Assembly: GCF_012275445.1 (NCBI RefSeq)
Contig: NZ_JAAZQK010000006.1
Span: forward strand, 432,902 to 496,901
DNA: 64,000 nucleotides
Direction: 5' to 3'
DNA from: Rhizobacter sp. SG703
GTDB lineage: Bacteria > Pseudomonadota > Gammaproteobacteria > Burkholderiales > Burkholderiaceae_C
The translations under genes and the position numbers were made by a program. The stretch's first letter is position 1. The number at the start of each line of letters is the position of its first letter. Positions 52,894 through 62,169 of the stretch are shown here, one piece after another. The notes beneath the pieces are model-generated. The model saw only the letters and a list, made by a program, of their open reading frames with translations. It was not told where the DNA came from and did not search any database.

Positions 52894-53907
52894 ATGAAGA
52901 ACACGATCCGCCTCGCCGCACTGGCGTTGACCTTGACGGCCGCAGCCGCCTTCGCACAAGACAAGGTCAGCTTCGCGACCAACTGGAAGGCGCAGGCCGC
53001 GCACGGCGGCTTCTACCAGGCAGTGGCCGACGGCACCTACAAGAAGTTCGGGCTCGACGTGACGCTGGTGCAGGGCGGCCCGCAGGTCAACAACCGCCCG
53101 CTGCTGCCGGCCGGCCGCATCGATTTCCTGATGACCGGCAACCTGCTGCACAGCTTCGACAACGTGAAGAATAGCGTGCCGACGGTGGTCGTCGCCGCGA
53201 TGTTCCAGAAAGACCCGCAGGCGCTGATCGCGCACCCGGGGCAGGGCTATGAATCGTTCGAGAAGCTGAAGACGGCGCCGCTCGCGCTGATCGCGAAAGA
53301 CGGCCAGTTCAGCTGGTGGCAGTGGCTGAAGGTCACGCACGGCTTCAAGGACGAGGTGCTCAAGCCCTACAACTACAACCTCGGCCCCTTCCTCGCGAAC
53401 CCGAAAGCGATCCAGCAGGGCTACTCCGTGGCCGAGCCGATCTACGTCGAGAACCAGGGCAAGTTCAAGCCGGTGGTGCACCTGCTGGCCGACCATGGCT
53501 TCAGCACCTATTCGACGGTGATCGAGGCGCGCACCGACACCGTCCGGGACAAGCCGCAGCTGGTGCAGCGCTTCGTCGACGCGTCCATCCTCGGCTGGGT
53601 CAACTACCTGTACGGCGACCGCAAGGCGGCCAACGCGATGATGATCAAGGAGAACCCGGAGATGACCGAGGCGGAGATCGAGGCGTCGGTCGCGCTGATG
53701 AAGCAGCAGGGCATCGTCGACTCGGGCGAGGCGCTGCGCAATGGCATCGGCGCGATGAGCGCGGAGCGCATCCAGGACTTCTACGCGCAGATGGTGAAGG
53801 CCGGCCTGTACAAGCCGGGCGAGGTCGACCTGGCCAAGGTCGCGACGCTGCAGTTCGTCAACAAGAAGGTCGGCATGGACGTGAAGACGAAGCTCGGCGG
53901 GCGCTGA
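52894..53907 (+). CDS. NMT1/THI5-type ABC substrate-binding protein
   Basis: A 337-residue periplasmic protein with a signal peptide (residues 1-21, AFA). VSFATNWKAQAAHGGFYQA is the start of the NMT1/THI5-like fold, which typically binds pyrimidine thiamine precursors or riboflavin-like rings. Gly-rich DFLMTGNLL and HGFSTYST are further blocks. The ligand cannot be fixed from sequence alone. GGAGA precedes the ATG. Confidence 0.9.
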   Translation: MKNTIRLAALALTLTAAAAFAQDKVSFATNWKAQAAHGGFYQAVADGTYKKFGLDVTLVQGGPQVNNRPLLPAGRIDFLMTGNLLHSFDNVKNSVPTVVVAAMFQKDPQALIAHPGQGYESFEKLKTAPLALIAKDGQFSWWQWLKVTHGFKDEVLKPYNYNLGPFLANPKAIQQGYSVAEPIYVENQGKFKPVVHLLADHGFSTYSTVIEARTDTVRDKPQLVQRFVDASILGWVNYLYGDRKAANAMMIKENPEMTEAEIEASVALMKQQGIVDSGEALRNGIGAMSAERIQDFYAQMVKAGLYKPGEVDLAKVATLQFVNKKVGMDVKTKLGGR

Positions 53908-53924
53908 GCGCCGTGAGGTTTTGC

Positions 53925-53950
53925 TCAAGTGCGGCGCAAAGAGGTCGATA
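53925..53950 (+). promoter_or_regulatory. Candidate flagellar sigma-28 promoter for the HDOD gene
   Basis: TCAAG (53925-53929), 14 bases, then GTCGATA (53944-53950), close to TCAAG-N14-15-GCCGATAA used by FliA in Betaproteobacteria. It lies about 30 bases before the HDOD start. Confidence 0.5.
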
Positions 53951-53980
53951 CTTGCCGTAACACTTTCCCGACACCGTGAC

Positions 53981-54841
53981 GTGAGCATCGAGAACGCACC
54001 GCGCGCCGGCGGCTTCCAGCCGCTTTCCACCGCCCTGCCCGACATGGCGGCCTGGGTGCGGCACTTCCTCGGCTGCGAGATCCCGGTGCTGGCCAACACC
54101 GCAGATGCGCTGGAGGCGATGCGCTCGAACGAAGACGACGTCGACGCGAACCTCATCGGCGAGATGGTCGCCGACGACCCGCTGATGACGCTGAAGGTGC
54201 TGGCCTATGCCGCGACGCACCGGCCGGCGCGGCTCGTCACCGATGTCGAGACCGTCACCGCTGCCGTCGTGCTGATGGGCATCTCGCCGTTCTTCGGCGC
54301 GTTCGGCGTGCAGCCGACGGTCGAAGACTGGCTGGCCGACCGGCCCGACGCCCTCGCCGGGTTGAATGACGTGCTGCGGCGCGCGCACCGCGCATCGCGT
54401 TTCGCGCTGGCCTTCGCGATCCACCGCCAGGACCACGATGCCGCGCTGATCCATGAAGCCGCGCTGCTGCACGACTTCGCCGAGATGCTGCTGTGGGCGC
54501 ATGCGCCCGACCTGGCGCTGACGATCCAGCGCGCGCAGGCCGCCGACCCGACGCTGCGCTCGAATGCCATCCAGCAGAGCACGCTGAACGTCGAGCTGTT
54601 CGACCTGCAGCAGGCGCTGATGAAGGCGTGGACGCTGCCGGAGCTGCTGATCCGCATCTCCGACGACCGGCATGCCGAGCACCCGACGGTGCAGAACGTC
54701 GTGCTGGCGATCCGCCTCGCGCGGCACACCGCGCACGGCTGGGACAACGCCGCGATCCCCGACGACGTGGCCGACATCGCACAGCTGCTGAACCTGTCGA
54801 CCGCCGCGACGCAGGCGATGCTGCGGGACCTCGACCACTGA
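53981..54841 (+). CDS. HDOD-domain protein
   Basis: A 286-residue protein with an HDOD domain (about residues 20-220), a relative of HD phosphohydrolases that is mostly a signalling adaptor. The family-like IPVLANTADALEAM and the pairs of HD-like residues in ALLHDFAEMLLWAHAP are visible. GTG 53981 was taken as start, without a strong ribosome site. Linked to a FliA-like promoter, so it may act in motility signalling. Confidence 0.78.
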   Translation: MSIENAPRAGGFQPLSTALPDMAAWVRHFLGCEIPVLANTADALEAMRSNEDDVDANLIGEMVADDPLMTLKVLAYAATHRPARLVTDVETVTAAVVLMGISPFFGAFGVQPTVEDWLADRPDALAGLNDVLRRAHRASRFALAFAIHRQDHDAALIHEAALLHDFAEMLLWAHAPDLALTIQRAQAADPTLRSNAIQQSTLNVELFDLQQALMKAWTLPELLIRISDDRHAEHPTVQNVVLAIRLARHTAHGWDNAAIPDDVADIAQLLNLSTAATQAMLRDLDH

Positions 54842-55324
54842 CTACAGCGGCACGGCCGTGGTGTTCTTCACCCGGTCCATCACGAAGCTGGTCTTGCAGT
54901 CCTCGACGCTCGGGTGCTTCAGCAGCGTCTCCATCACGAAGCGCGAGTAGTGCGCCATGTCCTGCACGACGACGCGCAGCAGGTAGTCCATCTCGCCGGT
55001 CAGCGCGACGCACTCGACCACCTCGGGCCAGGTCTGCACCGCCGCGCGGAACAGGTCCATCGGGTTGCGCTTGTGCACCTCGGAGTGCTTCTCCAGCCGC
55101 ACGTTCAGGTAAGCGGTGAGACCGAGCCCGACGCGCTCGGGCGGCACCAGCGCGACGTAGCCGGCGATCACGCCCGATTCCTCGAGCCGCTTGACCCGCC
55201 GCAGCGTGGCCGATGGCGACAGGCTGACCTGCACGGCCAGCACGTCGTACGTGATCCGGCCGTCGGCCTGCAGCGCGCGAAGAATGCGCCGATCGATCGC
55301 ATCCAGCTGGATTTCCGTTTCCAT
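54842..55324 (-). CDS. Lrp/AsnC-family regulator
   Basis: A 160-residue regulator. The helix-turn-helix is [20 protein letters not shown] with [12 protein letters not shown] after it; the RAM ligand domain contains [14 protein letters not shown]. It is divergent from hpd, and two TTGCA-N7-TGCRA sites in the gap suggest it regulates both, with an aromatic amino acid as effector. Its stop abuts that of the HDOD gene. Confidence 0.93.
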   Translation of the reverse strand: METEIQLDAIDRRILRALQADGRITYDVLAVQVSLSPSATLRRVKRLEESGVIAGYVALVPPERVGLGLTAYLNVRLEKHSEVHKRNPMDLFRAAVQTWPEVVECVALTGEMDYLLRVVVQDMAHYSRFVMETLLKHPSVEDCKTSFVMDRVKNTTAVPL

Positions 55325-55334
55325 GCCGACAATT

Positions 55335-55392
55335 TTGCAGCTTTCCTGCGAAGCGCGCCCATCGCGGGACAGAACTTGCATGATTCCTGCAA
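55335..55392. promoter_or_regulatory. Paired Lrp-type sites between lrp and hpd
   Basis: TTGCA-N7-TGCGA (55335-55351) and TTGCA-N7-TGCAA (55376-55392) share the same interrupted palindrome and are 41 bases apart, about four helical turns, fitting cooperative binding by an Lrp octamer. Further TGCA half-sites lie at about 55408-55430 near the hpd start. Confidence 0.65.
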
Positions 55393-55441
55393 CCGGACGA
55401 CTCTACAGTGCAGGCAACTTTCCACTTTGCAGGAGCGCGCC

Positions 55442-56559
<1,118 letters not shown>

Positions 56560-56563
<4 letters not shown>

Positions 56564-57330
56564 AGCGCGCGCGTTCGTTCATCGGCCTCGCGCTCGCGGC
56601 GCTGGCCGTCGGCGCGTCGGCGCAGGATTCGTCGCTCGATGCGGTGATGAAGGCCGGCGTGCTGCGCGCCTGCACGCCGGGCGACTACAAGCCGTTCAGC
56701 TTCCAGCGCGCCGACGGCGGCTTCGAAGGGTTGGACGTCGACCTGGCGCAATCGCTGGCCGCGGCGATCGGCGTCAAGCTCGAGCTGGTGAAGACGAGCT
56801 GGGCCAACCTGCTGCCGGACTTCGGTGCGGGCAAGTGCGATGTCGCGATCGGCGGCATCTCGGTCAGCACCGAGCGCCAGAAGCGGGTGTTCTTCAGCAC
56901 CGCCTACATGGTCAACGGCAAGACGCCGCTGGTGCGCTGCGAGGACGTGTCGAAGTACCAGAGCGTGGCCGACATCGACAAGGCCGGCGTGCGCGCGATC
57001 GCGAACCCGGGCGGCAGCAACGAGCGCTTCGCCCGCGCCAATTTCAAGACCGCGACGCTGACGATCCATGCCGACAACCTGACGATCTTCGACGAGCTGC
57101 TCGCCAGGCGCGCCGATGTGTTCGTCACCGAGGCCGCCGAGACGCTGGTGCAGCAGAAGCTGCGGCCCGGGTTGTGCGCAGTCAATCCCGATCGCCCGCT
57201 GCAGTATGGCGAGATGGCCTGGATGCTGCCGCGCAACGACATGGTGATGAAGGGTTTCGTCGACCAGTGGCTGCACCTGGCCAAGGCGAGCGGCGAGTAC
57301 CAGCGGACGGCCGACAAATGGCTGCGCTGA
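56560..57330 (+). CDS. pheC: Cyclohexadienyl dehydratase-like periplasmic protein
   Basis: A 256-residue protein of the solute-binding fold with a signal peptide (ends SAQ, near residue 22). The pattern [49 protein letters not shown] and the closing [10 protein letters not shown] is that of PheC, a periplasmic enzyme derived from amino-acid binding proteins that converts prephenate or arogenate to phenylpyruvate/Phe. An amino-acid binding protein is the alternative. It is coupled to hpd and overlaps phhA by 13 bases. Confidence 0.75.
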
Positions 57331-58211
57331 ACGTCGACGGCGTGGCCAAGGGCGTGAACAGCGGCGTCGCGCCAGCCACCTACGGACAGGGCGATCGCCC
57401 GCCGCGCGGCGACTATGCGTCGGCGCGCGCCGACTACACCTGCGAACAGGACTGGGACCGCTACACGCCCGAGGACCATGCGCTGTACCAGCGGCTGTAC
57501 GAGCGCCAGGCCGCGCAACTGCCGGGCCTGGCCTGCGAGGAGTTCATCGACGCGGTCGACCAGCTCGGCACGCCGACGCAGATCCCGCGCTTCGATGCGC
57601 TGTCGCAGCGGCTGCGCCGCGCGACCGGCTGGGAGGTGGTGGCGGTGCCGGGACTGATTCCCGAAGAGGCGTTCTTCGCGCTGCTGGCCGCGCGGCGCTT
57701 TCCGGTCACCGGCTGGATCCGCAAGCCGGAGGAGTTCGACTACGTCGTCGAGCCCGATGTCTTCCACGACCTGTTCGGCCATGTGCCGCTGCTGTTCAAC
57801 CCGATGTTCGCCGACTACATGCAGGCCTATGGCGCCGGCGGAATGAAGGCGAGCCGGCTGCAGTCGTGCGAGTACCTCGCGCGGCTCTACTGGTACACGG
57901 TGGAGTTCGGACTGATCGCGACGCCGGCCGGCCTGCGCGCATATGGCGCCGGCATCCTGTCGTCGGCCGGCGAGCTGCGCCACAGCGTGACCAGCGCGCA
58001 GCCGCAGCGCCTGGGCTTCGACCTGGAGCGCATCATGCGCACGCGCTACAAGATCGACACCTACCAGGCCACCTACTTCGTGATCGATTCGTTCGAGCAG
58101 CTGTTCCGCGCGACCGCACCCGACTTCACGCCGATCTACGAAGCGGTGTCGCAGCGCGACGAAGTGGCGGCCGAGGCGACGCTGCCCGGCGACCGCGTGC
58201 TGGGCCCGTGA
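57318..58211 (+). CDS. phhA: Phenylalanine 4-monooxygenase
   Basis: A 297-residue, pterin-dependent iron enzyme converting Phe to Tyr. Iron ligands His150 and His155 are in HDLFGH and Glu196 is in YWYTVEFGL, with spacing identical to the Chromobacterium enzyme. ATG 57318 lies inside the pheC-like gene. No PhhB (pterin dehydratase) is present here. TGA abuts the convergent lipase stop. Confidence 0.95.
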   Translation: MAALNVDGVAKGVNSGVAPATYGQGDRPPRGDYASARADYTCEQDWDRYTPEDHALYQRLYERQAAQLPGLACEEFIDAVDQLGTPTQIPRFDALSQRLRRATGWEVVAVPGLIPEEAFFALLAARRFPVTGWIRKPEEFDYVVEPDVFHDLFGHVPLLFNPMFADYMQAYGAGGMKASRLQSCEYLARLYWYTVEFGLIATPAGLRAYGAGILSSAGELRHSVTSAQPQRLGFDLERIMRTRYKIDTYQATYFVIDSFEQLFRATAPDFTPIYEAVSQRDEVAAEATLPGDRVLGP

Positions 58212-59111
58212 TCACAGCGTGGCCAGCAGCGCATCGAACACCACCGGCTGGTTGACCAGGTCGACGTGTGCGACTCCGGGCACATGCCGGTTGTCGGCGC
58301 CCGGCAGCGTCGCGGTGCTGGCCGGGAACACGATGTTGTCGCAGTGGCTGTAGAAGCAGATGAAGCGGCCCGGCAGCGTGGCCGATTCGCGGGTGCCGAG
58401 CGCCCGCTGCCACGGGCTCGCGAGGCGCATCTGATGCCCGTTGGCCGTCGTCGAGAAGCGCCCGAGCCAGGTGCCGCGGTGCGGGCTGCCGATCGTGATG
58501 ATGCGGTGCGCACGCGCCTCGCCGCCGTGCGCCGCGGCCCACGCGCGGATCGCGAGGCCGCCCATGCTGTGGCCGACCAGCACCGGCGCGCGGCCGGTCG
58601 CGGCCTCGAGCCGGGCAGCGGCCTGCTCGATGATGTCGGCATAGTGGTCGATCGAGCCGAACACCGGTTCGAGGTTGACCGCGATGAAGGGAGTGCCGCG
58701 CGCCATCAGCCGTTGCATCCATGGGTTCCACAGCCCGCGGTTGCAGACGAAGCCGTGGACCAGCACGACGCCGCGATCGGTGGACCGGTCGGGTGCGTGC
58801 TCAGGCACGTGGTCGCGCACGCTCGTCGAGCGGAACGGCTGCCGCCAGCAGAACACTTGTGGTGCCGTCAGCACCTCGCCGATCCAGGCATGCAACAGCT
58901 GCAGCACCGTCGCGCGCGGCGCCGGGTCGTCGCCATGCACGAAGTACAGGCACACGAACTCGAGGCCGAGGAAGAGCGCGTAGCCGAAGACGATCAGCGC
59001 CGCACCGGCGCCGGCCCACAACGGGCGGTCGATGTGGATGAACCACGCGGCCCACGACAGTGCGGTGAGCAGCAGGCCGAGGGTGATGAAGCGTTGCAGT
59101 CGCGCGAGCAT
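58212..59111 (-). CDS. Alpha/beta hydrolase, lipase-like, membrane-anchored
   Basis: A 299-residue protein. Two N-terminal hydrophobic segments (about residues 6-24 and 32-58) precede the hydrolase domain. The nucleophile elbow is VGHSMGG and the oxyanion loop VLVHGFVCNRGLWNP. The histidine and an aspartate follow toward the end (GVAHVDLV; SHCDNIVFP). It is probably a PGAP1-like/triacylglycerol-type lipase acting near the membrane. Substrate unknown. Confidence 0.85.
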   Translation of the reverse strand: MLARLQRFITLGLLLTALSWAAWFIHIDRPLWAGAGAALIVFGYALFLGLEFVCLYFVHGDDPAPRATVLQLLHAWIGEVLTAPQVFCWRQPFRSTSVRDHVPEHAPDRSTDRGVVLVHGFVCNRGLWNPWMQRLMARGTPFIAVNLEPVFGSIDHYADIIEQAAARLEAATGRAPVLVGHSMGGLAIRAWAAAHGGEARAHRIITIGSPHRGTWLGRFSTTANGHQMRLASPWQRALGTRESATLPGRFICFYSHCDNIVFPASTATLPGADNRHVPGVAHVDLVNQPVVFDALLATL

Positions 59112-59160
59112 GCGGACGATGCTAGCGCAGGGGTGCCCACCCCCGCGGCGGACCGAATCT

Positions 59161-60774
59161 TCACGCCAGCGTAACTTCGGCGCCGGTCAGGCGCTTGGCG
59201 AGGCGCGTCGCGAGCATCGTCGCGAGGCCGTAGACCGACAGCTGCGGGTTCGCGCCGATGCTGGTCGGGAACAGCGAGCCGTCGTGCACCGACAGGTTCG
59301 CCAGCTGCCAGTGCGTGCCGTCGGGGCGCACCACGCCTTGCGCTTCGCTGCCGGCCATCGGGCAACCGCCCATCACATGGGCGCTGACGACGCGCGTCAG
59401 CAGCGGCTTCATGGCCAGCGCTTCGATCTGCCGGCGCGCCTCGGCCCACGACGTGGTCGGCCCGGCACGCTCGTGCACCGGCACGACGCTGCGCGCTCCG
59501 GCGGCGAACTGGATCTCGGCCATGCTGAGGAAGGCTCGGCGCGCACCGTCCATCACGAAGTCGTTCAATGGGTAGTCGAGCACCGGCGAACCGTCGCCGC
59601 GCAACGCGACCGCGCCGCCGGGCGACTGCGGATGGAAGCCGTCGCGCATCAGCGCCAGCAGGCTGTGCGTGCGCGGGAACTCGGCCAGCATCTCGGCCTG
59701 TGCGCGGCCGTAGCCGGCCAGCGTCGACGCGAAGATCACCGGGTGCAGCGGCGGCGCTTCGAGCTTGTAGCCGATCGGGCCGGTCAGCGGCTGCGTCTGC
59801 AGGAAGTGGTCGGTGTAGAGGGTCTGCGGTGCGCCGTCCCAGCCGTTCACCGGATCGGCGAAGCTCGCGGCCGAGATCACGACCGGGTGCAGGAAGGTGC
59901 GCTTGCCGACCAGGCCGTGCGGGTCCGGTGCGCCGGAGCGCAGCAGCAGCGCCGGCGAGTTGATCGCGCCGCCGGCGACGACGTAGTGCTTCGCGGTGAT
60001 GCGCACGCCGGCAGCGCCGGTCGCCGCGCTGTTGTCGGAGACCGGCACGCAGTGCAGCGCCCGGACGACGCCGTCGCGCGACTCGAGGCGCTCGGCGCGC
60101 ATCTGCACCAGCAGCGTGGCGCCGCCGTCGAGCGCGGCCGGCAGGGTCGTCACCAGCATCGACTGTTTCGCGTTCGTCGGGCAGCCCATGCCGCAGGAGC
60201 CGAGGTTCCAGCAGCCCTTCACGTTGCGCTGGATCGCGGCGGCCGGAATGCCGAGCTTGGCGGCGCCGGTGCGCAGCAGCTCGTTGTTCTGGTTCGGCGC
60301 CGCGAGCCATGGACCGATGCTGAGGCGGCGTTCGGCCTGCTCGAACCACGGGGTCATCGCGGCCGCTGTCATCTCGGCGAGGCCGAACTGCGACTGCCAG
60401 TGCGCCAGCGTATCGACCGGCGTGCGGAACGAGCTGGTCCAGTTCACCGTCGTCGAGCCGCCGACGCAGCGGCCCTGCAGGATGTTGATCGCCTTGTCGG
60501 CGGTCTTGCGCGCGGCACTCTCCTGGTAGAGGCTCGGGTAGGCCTCGCTCTCGCGCTGGCGGAAATCGCGGCTGCTCTTCAGCGGGCCTTCTTCGACGAT
60601 CACGACCTGCAGGCCGGCCTTCGTCAGCAGTTCGGCCGTGATGCCGGCGCCGGCCCCGCTGCCGACGATCGCGACGTCGCAGCTCAGGGTGGTCGGCGTC
60701 GGGCCGTGCGGGCCGCCGAGCACGCGCCAGCCGCGCTGCAGTCCTTGCTGGATCGGGTCGTCGATATGGCTCAT
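59161..60774 (-). CDS. GMC-family FAD oxidoreductase
   Basis: A 537-residue flavoprotein. DVAIVGSGAGAGITAE (about residues 33-48) binds FAD, GRCVGGSTTVNWTSS is the GMC signature, and the C-terminal VSAHVMGGCPMA and GANPQLSVYGLA complete the cofactor and active site. A Cys-rich loop (GSCGMGCPTNAKQSM) resembles that of membrane-linked alcohol/cholesterol-type dehydrogenases. It starts on the stop of the upstream Tat protein (TGATG). Confidence 0.9.
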   Translation of the reverse strand: MSHIDDPIQQGLQRGWRVLGGPHGPTPTTLSCDVAIVGSGAGAGITAELLTKAGLQVVIVEEGPLKSSRDFRQRESEAYPSLYQESAARKTADKAINILQGRCVGGSTTVNWTSSFRTPVDTLAHWQSQFGLAEMTAAAMTPWFEQAERRLSIGPWLAAPNQNNELLRTGAAKLGIPAAAIQRNVKGCWNLGSCGMGCPTNAKQSMLVTTLPAALDGGATLLVQMRAERLESRDGVVRALHCVPVSDNSAATGAAGVRITAKHYVVAGGAINSPALLLRSGAPDPHGLVGKRTFLHPVVISAASFADPVNGWDGAPQTLYTDHFLQTQPLTGPIGYKLEAPPLHPVIFASTLAGYGRAQAEMLAEFPRTHSLLALMRDGFHPQSPGGAVALRGDGSPVLDYPLNDFVMDGARRAFLSMAEIQFAAGARSVVPVHERAGPTTSWAEARRQIEALAMKPLLTRVVSAHVMGGCPMAGSEAQGVVRPDGTHWQLANLSVHDGSLFPTSIGANPQLSVYGLATMLATRLAKRLTGAEVTLA

Positions 60775-61277
60775 CAGAGTTCGCGGGGTCCTGGGTAGCC
60801 GATCGCCGGCCACGCGGTGGGGTCCGAGAAGTAGGCGCCGTTGGTGATGTCGCGCAGCGCGTGATAGACCTGCTGGCGGGTGGCGAGGCGCGAGTTGCGC
60901 ATGTTCTGCAGCGACTGCTGCACCTCGGCGACGGTGGCGGTCTCCCATGGCTCGGCCAGCCCGGCGAGCAGGCGACGGCCCGGCGCGGTGCACAGGATGC
61001 CCAGCAGCTGCGCGAGCTCGTTCTGCACGGCGGGTGCGAAGCCGTGGATGGTTTGCCGGACCCGTTCCAGGTGCGCCGCGACGGCAGCGGAGCGTGCCGC
61101 CCCCGATGGCAGCACGCCGTCGAGCACCGCCTGTGCGACCGCGGCGAACAGCGCGCGGCTGTCGGCGTTCAACTCGTCGGCCGGCGTGCCGGGTCGCATC
61201 AGCACGAGGCCGCCGCCGACCGCCATCAGCGTGAGCGAGGCGGCCGCGCCGACCTGGAGGAGCTTGCGTCTTTGCAT
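60774..61277 (-). CDS. Tat-signal small subunit, partner of the GMC oxidoreductase
   Basis: A 167-residue protein with a twin-arginine-like start (QRRKLLQVGAAASLTLMAV) and a helical remainder with SDPTAWPAIGYPGP near its end, a pattern seen in gluconate-2-dehydrogenase subunit-3-like proteins. Such small subunits travel with FAD subunits. The two genes overlap by one base. It probably carries its folded partner across the membrane or anchors it. Confidence 0.75.
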   Translation of the reverse strand: MQRRKLLQVGAAASLTLMAVGGGLVLMRPGTPADELNADSRALFAAVAQAVLDGVLPSGAARSAAVAAHLERVRQTIHGFAPAVQNELAQLLGILCTAPGRRLLAGLAEPWETATVAEVQQSLQNMRNSRLATRQQVYHALRDITNGAYFSDPTAWPAIGYPGPREL

Positions 61278-61386
61278 GGGGTTGGTGGGATGCGCGCGCA
61301 GTGTTGCATCATTCGCCGCAGCCGCCGTAGAGGCACGGAACTAGCCCGGCCTCTGGTAAACCCGCAACGAGCAACGAGCTTCTGCC

Positions 61387-62112
61387 ATGGCCGCGACGAG
61401 CGACAACATCCTTCAGCACCTGTCGGCGGTGGAGTCCGAACGCGTTCGCCGGGCGGGCGACCGCTCGCTGCAGGCCCGCGTGACGGCCGTGAAGGCCTAT
61501 CAGCAGCGGCGGTTCGCGCACACCTATGCGGACCTGCTCGCGTCGCCTCGCTATCGCGGCGTAGCGCAATTTTTTCTTGACGAGCTGTACGGCCCGCGGG
61601 ACTTCGCCGAGCGCGATGCGCAGTTCGCGCGGGTCGTGCCGGCATTGACGCGGCTCTTTCCGAGCGATGTGTTGACGACGGTGGAATCGCTGGCGGCGTT
61701 GCATGCCCTGTCGGAATCGCTGGACAGCGGCATGGGTGCGGCCGTGGCGCGCGCGCCGGTGGACGCAGCGGAATACCTGGCGGCCTGGCAGGCCTGCGGG
61801 CGACAGGCGGATCGTGAGCGTCAGGTCGCGCTGACCGTGAAGATCGGCGAATCGCTCGACCAGCTGACGCGGCGGCTGCTGCTGCGCCGGAGCTTGCGCA
61901 TGATGCGCGTGCCGGCGCGCGCCGCGGGGCTGTCGTCCTTGCAATCGTTCCTGGAGTCGGGCTTCGACACCTTCCATGCGATGGGCGGCGCCTCGGAGTT
62001 CTTGAAGACCGTTCGCTCGAGGGAGTTGTCGTTGATGCAGTCGCTCTTCGCGACCGACGCTGTCACACAGGGGACAACGGCACACGCGGCTGCGTTAGGA
62101 CAACTACCGTAG
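61387..62112 (+). CDS. FFLEE-motif protein of unknown function
   Basis: A 241-residue, helix-rich protein. Segment RRFAHTYADLLASPRYRGVA followed by QFFLDELYGP is the FFLEE motif that names a conserved proteobacterial family. No catalytic pattern is evident. It is separated from the divergent Tat/GMC pair by 109 bases and precedes the acyl-CoA ligase. Confidence 0.8.
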   Translation: MAATSDNILQHLSAVESERVRRAGDRSLQARVTAVKAYQQRRFAHTYADLLASPRYRGVAQFFLDELYGPRDFAERDAQFARVVPALTRLFPSDVLTTVESLAALHALSESLDSGMGAAVARAPVDAAEYLAAWQACGRQADRERQVALTVKIGESLDQLTRRLLLRRSLRMMRVPARAAGLSSLQSFLESGFDTFHAMGGASEFLKTVRSRELSLMQSLFATDAVTQGTTAHAAALGQLP

Positions 62113-62169
62113 CCGCGCCGCGTGGGCGGCACGCACCATGGGACCCTTATTCCCACGAGCGCCGCACCG

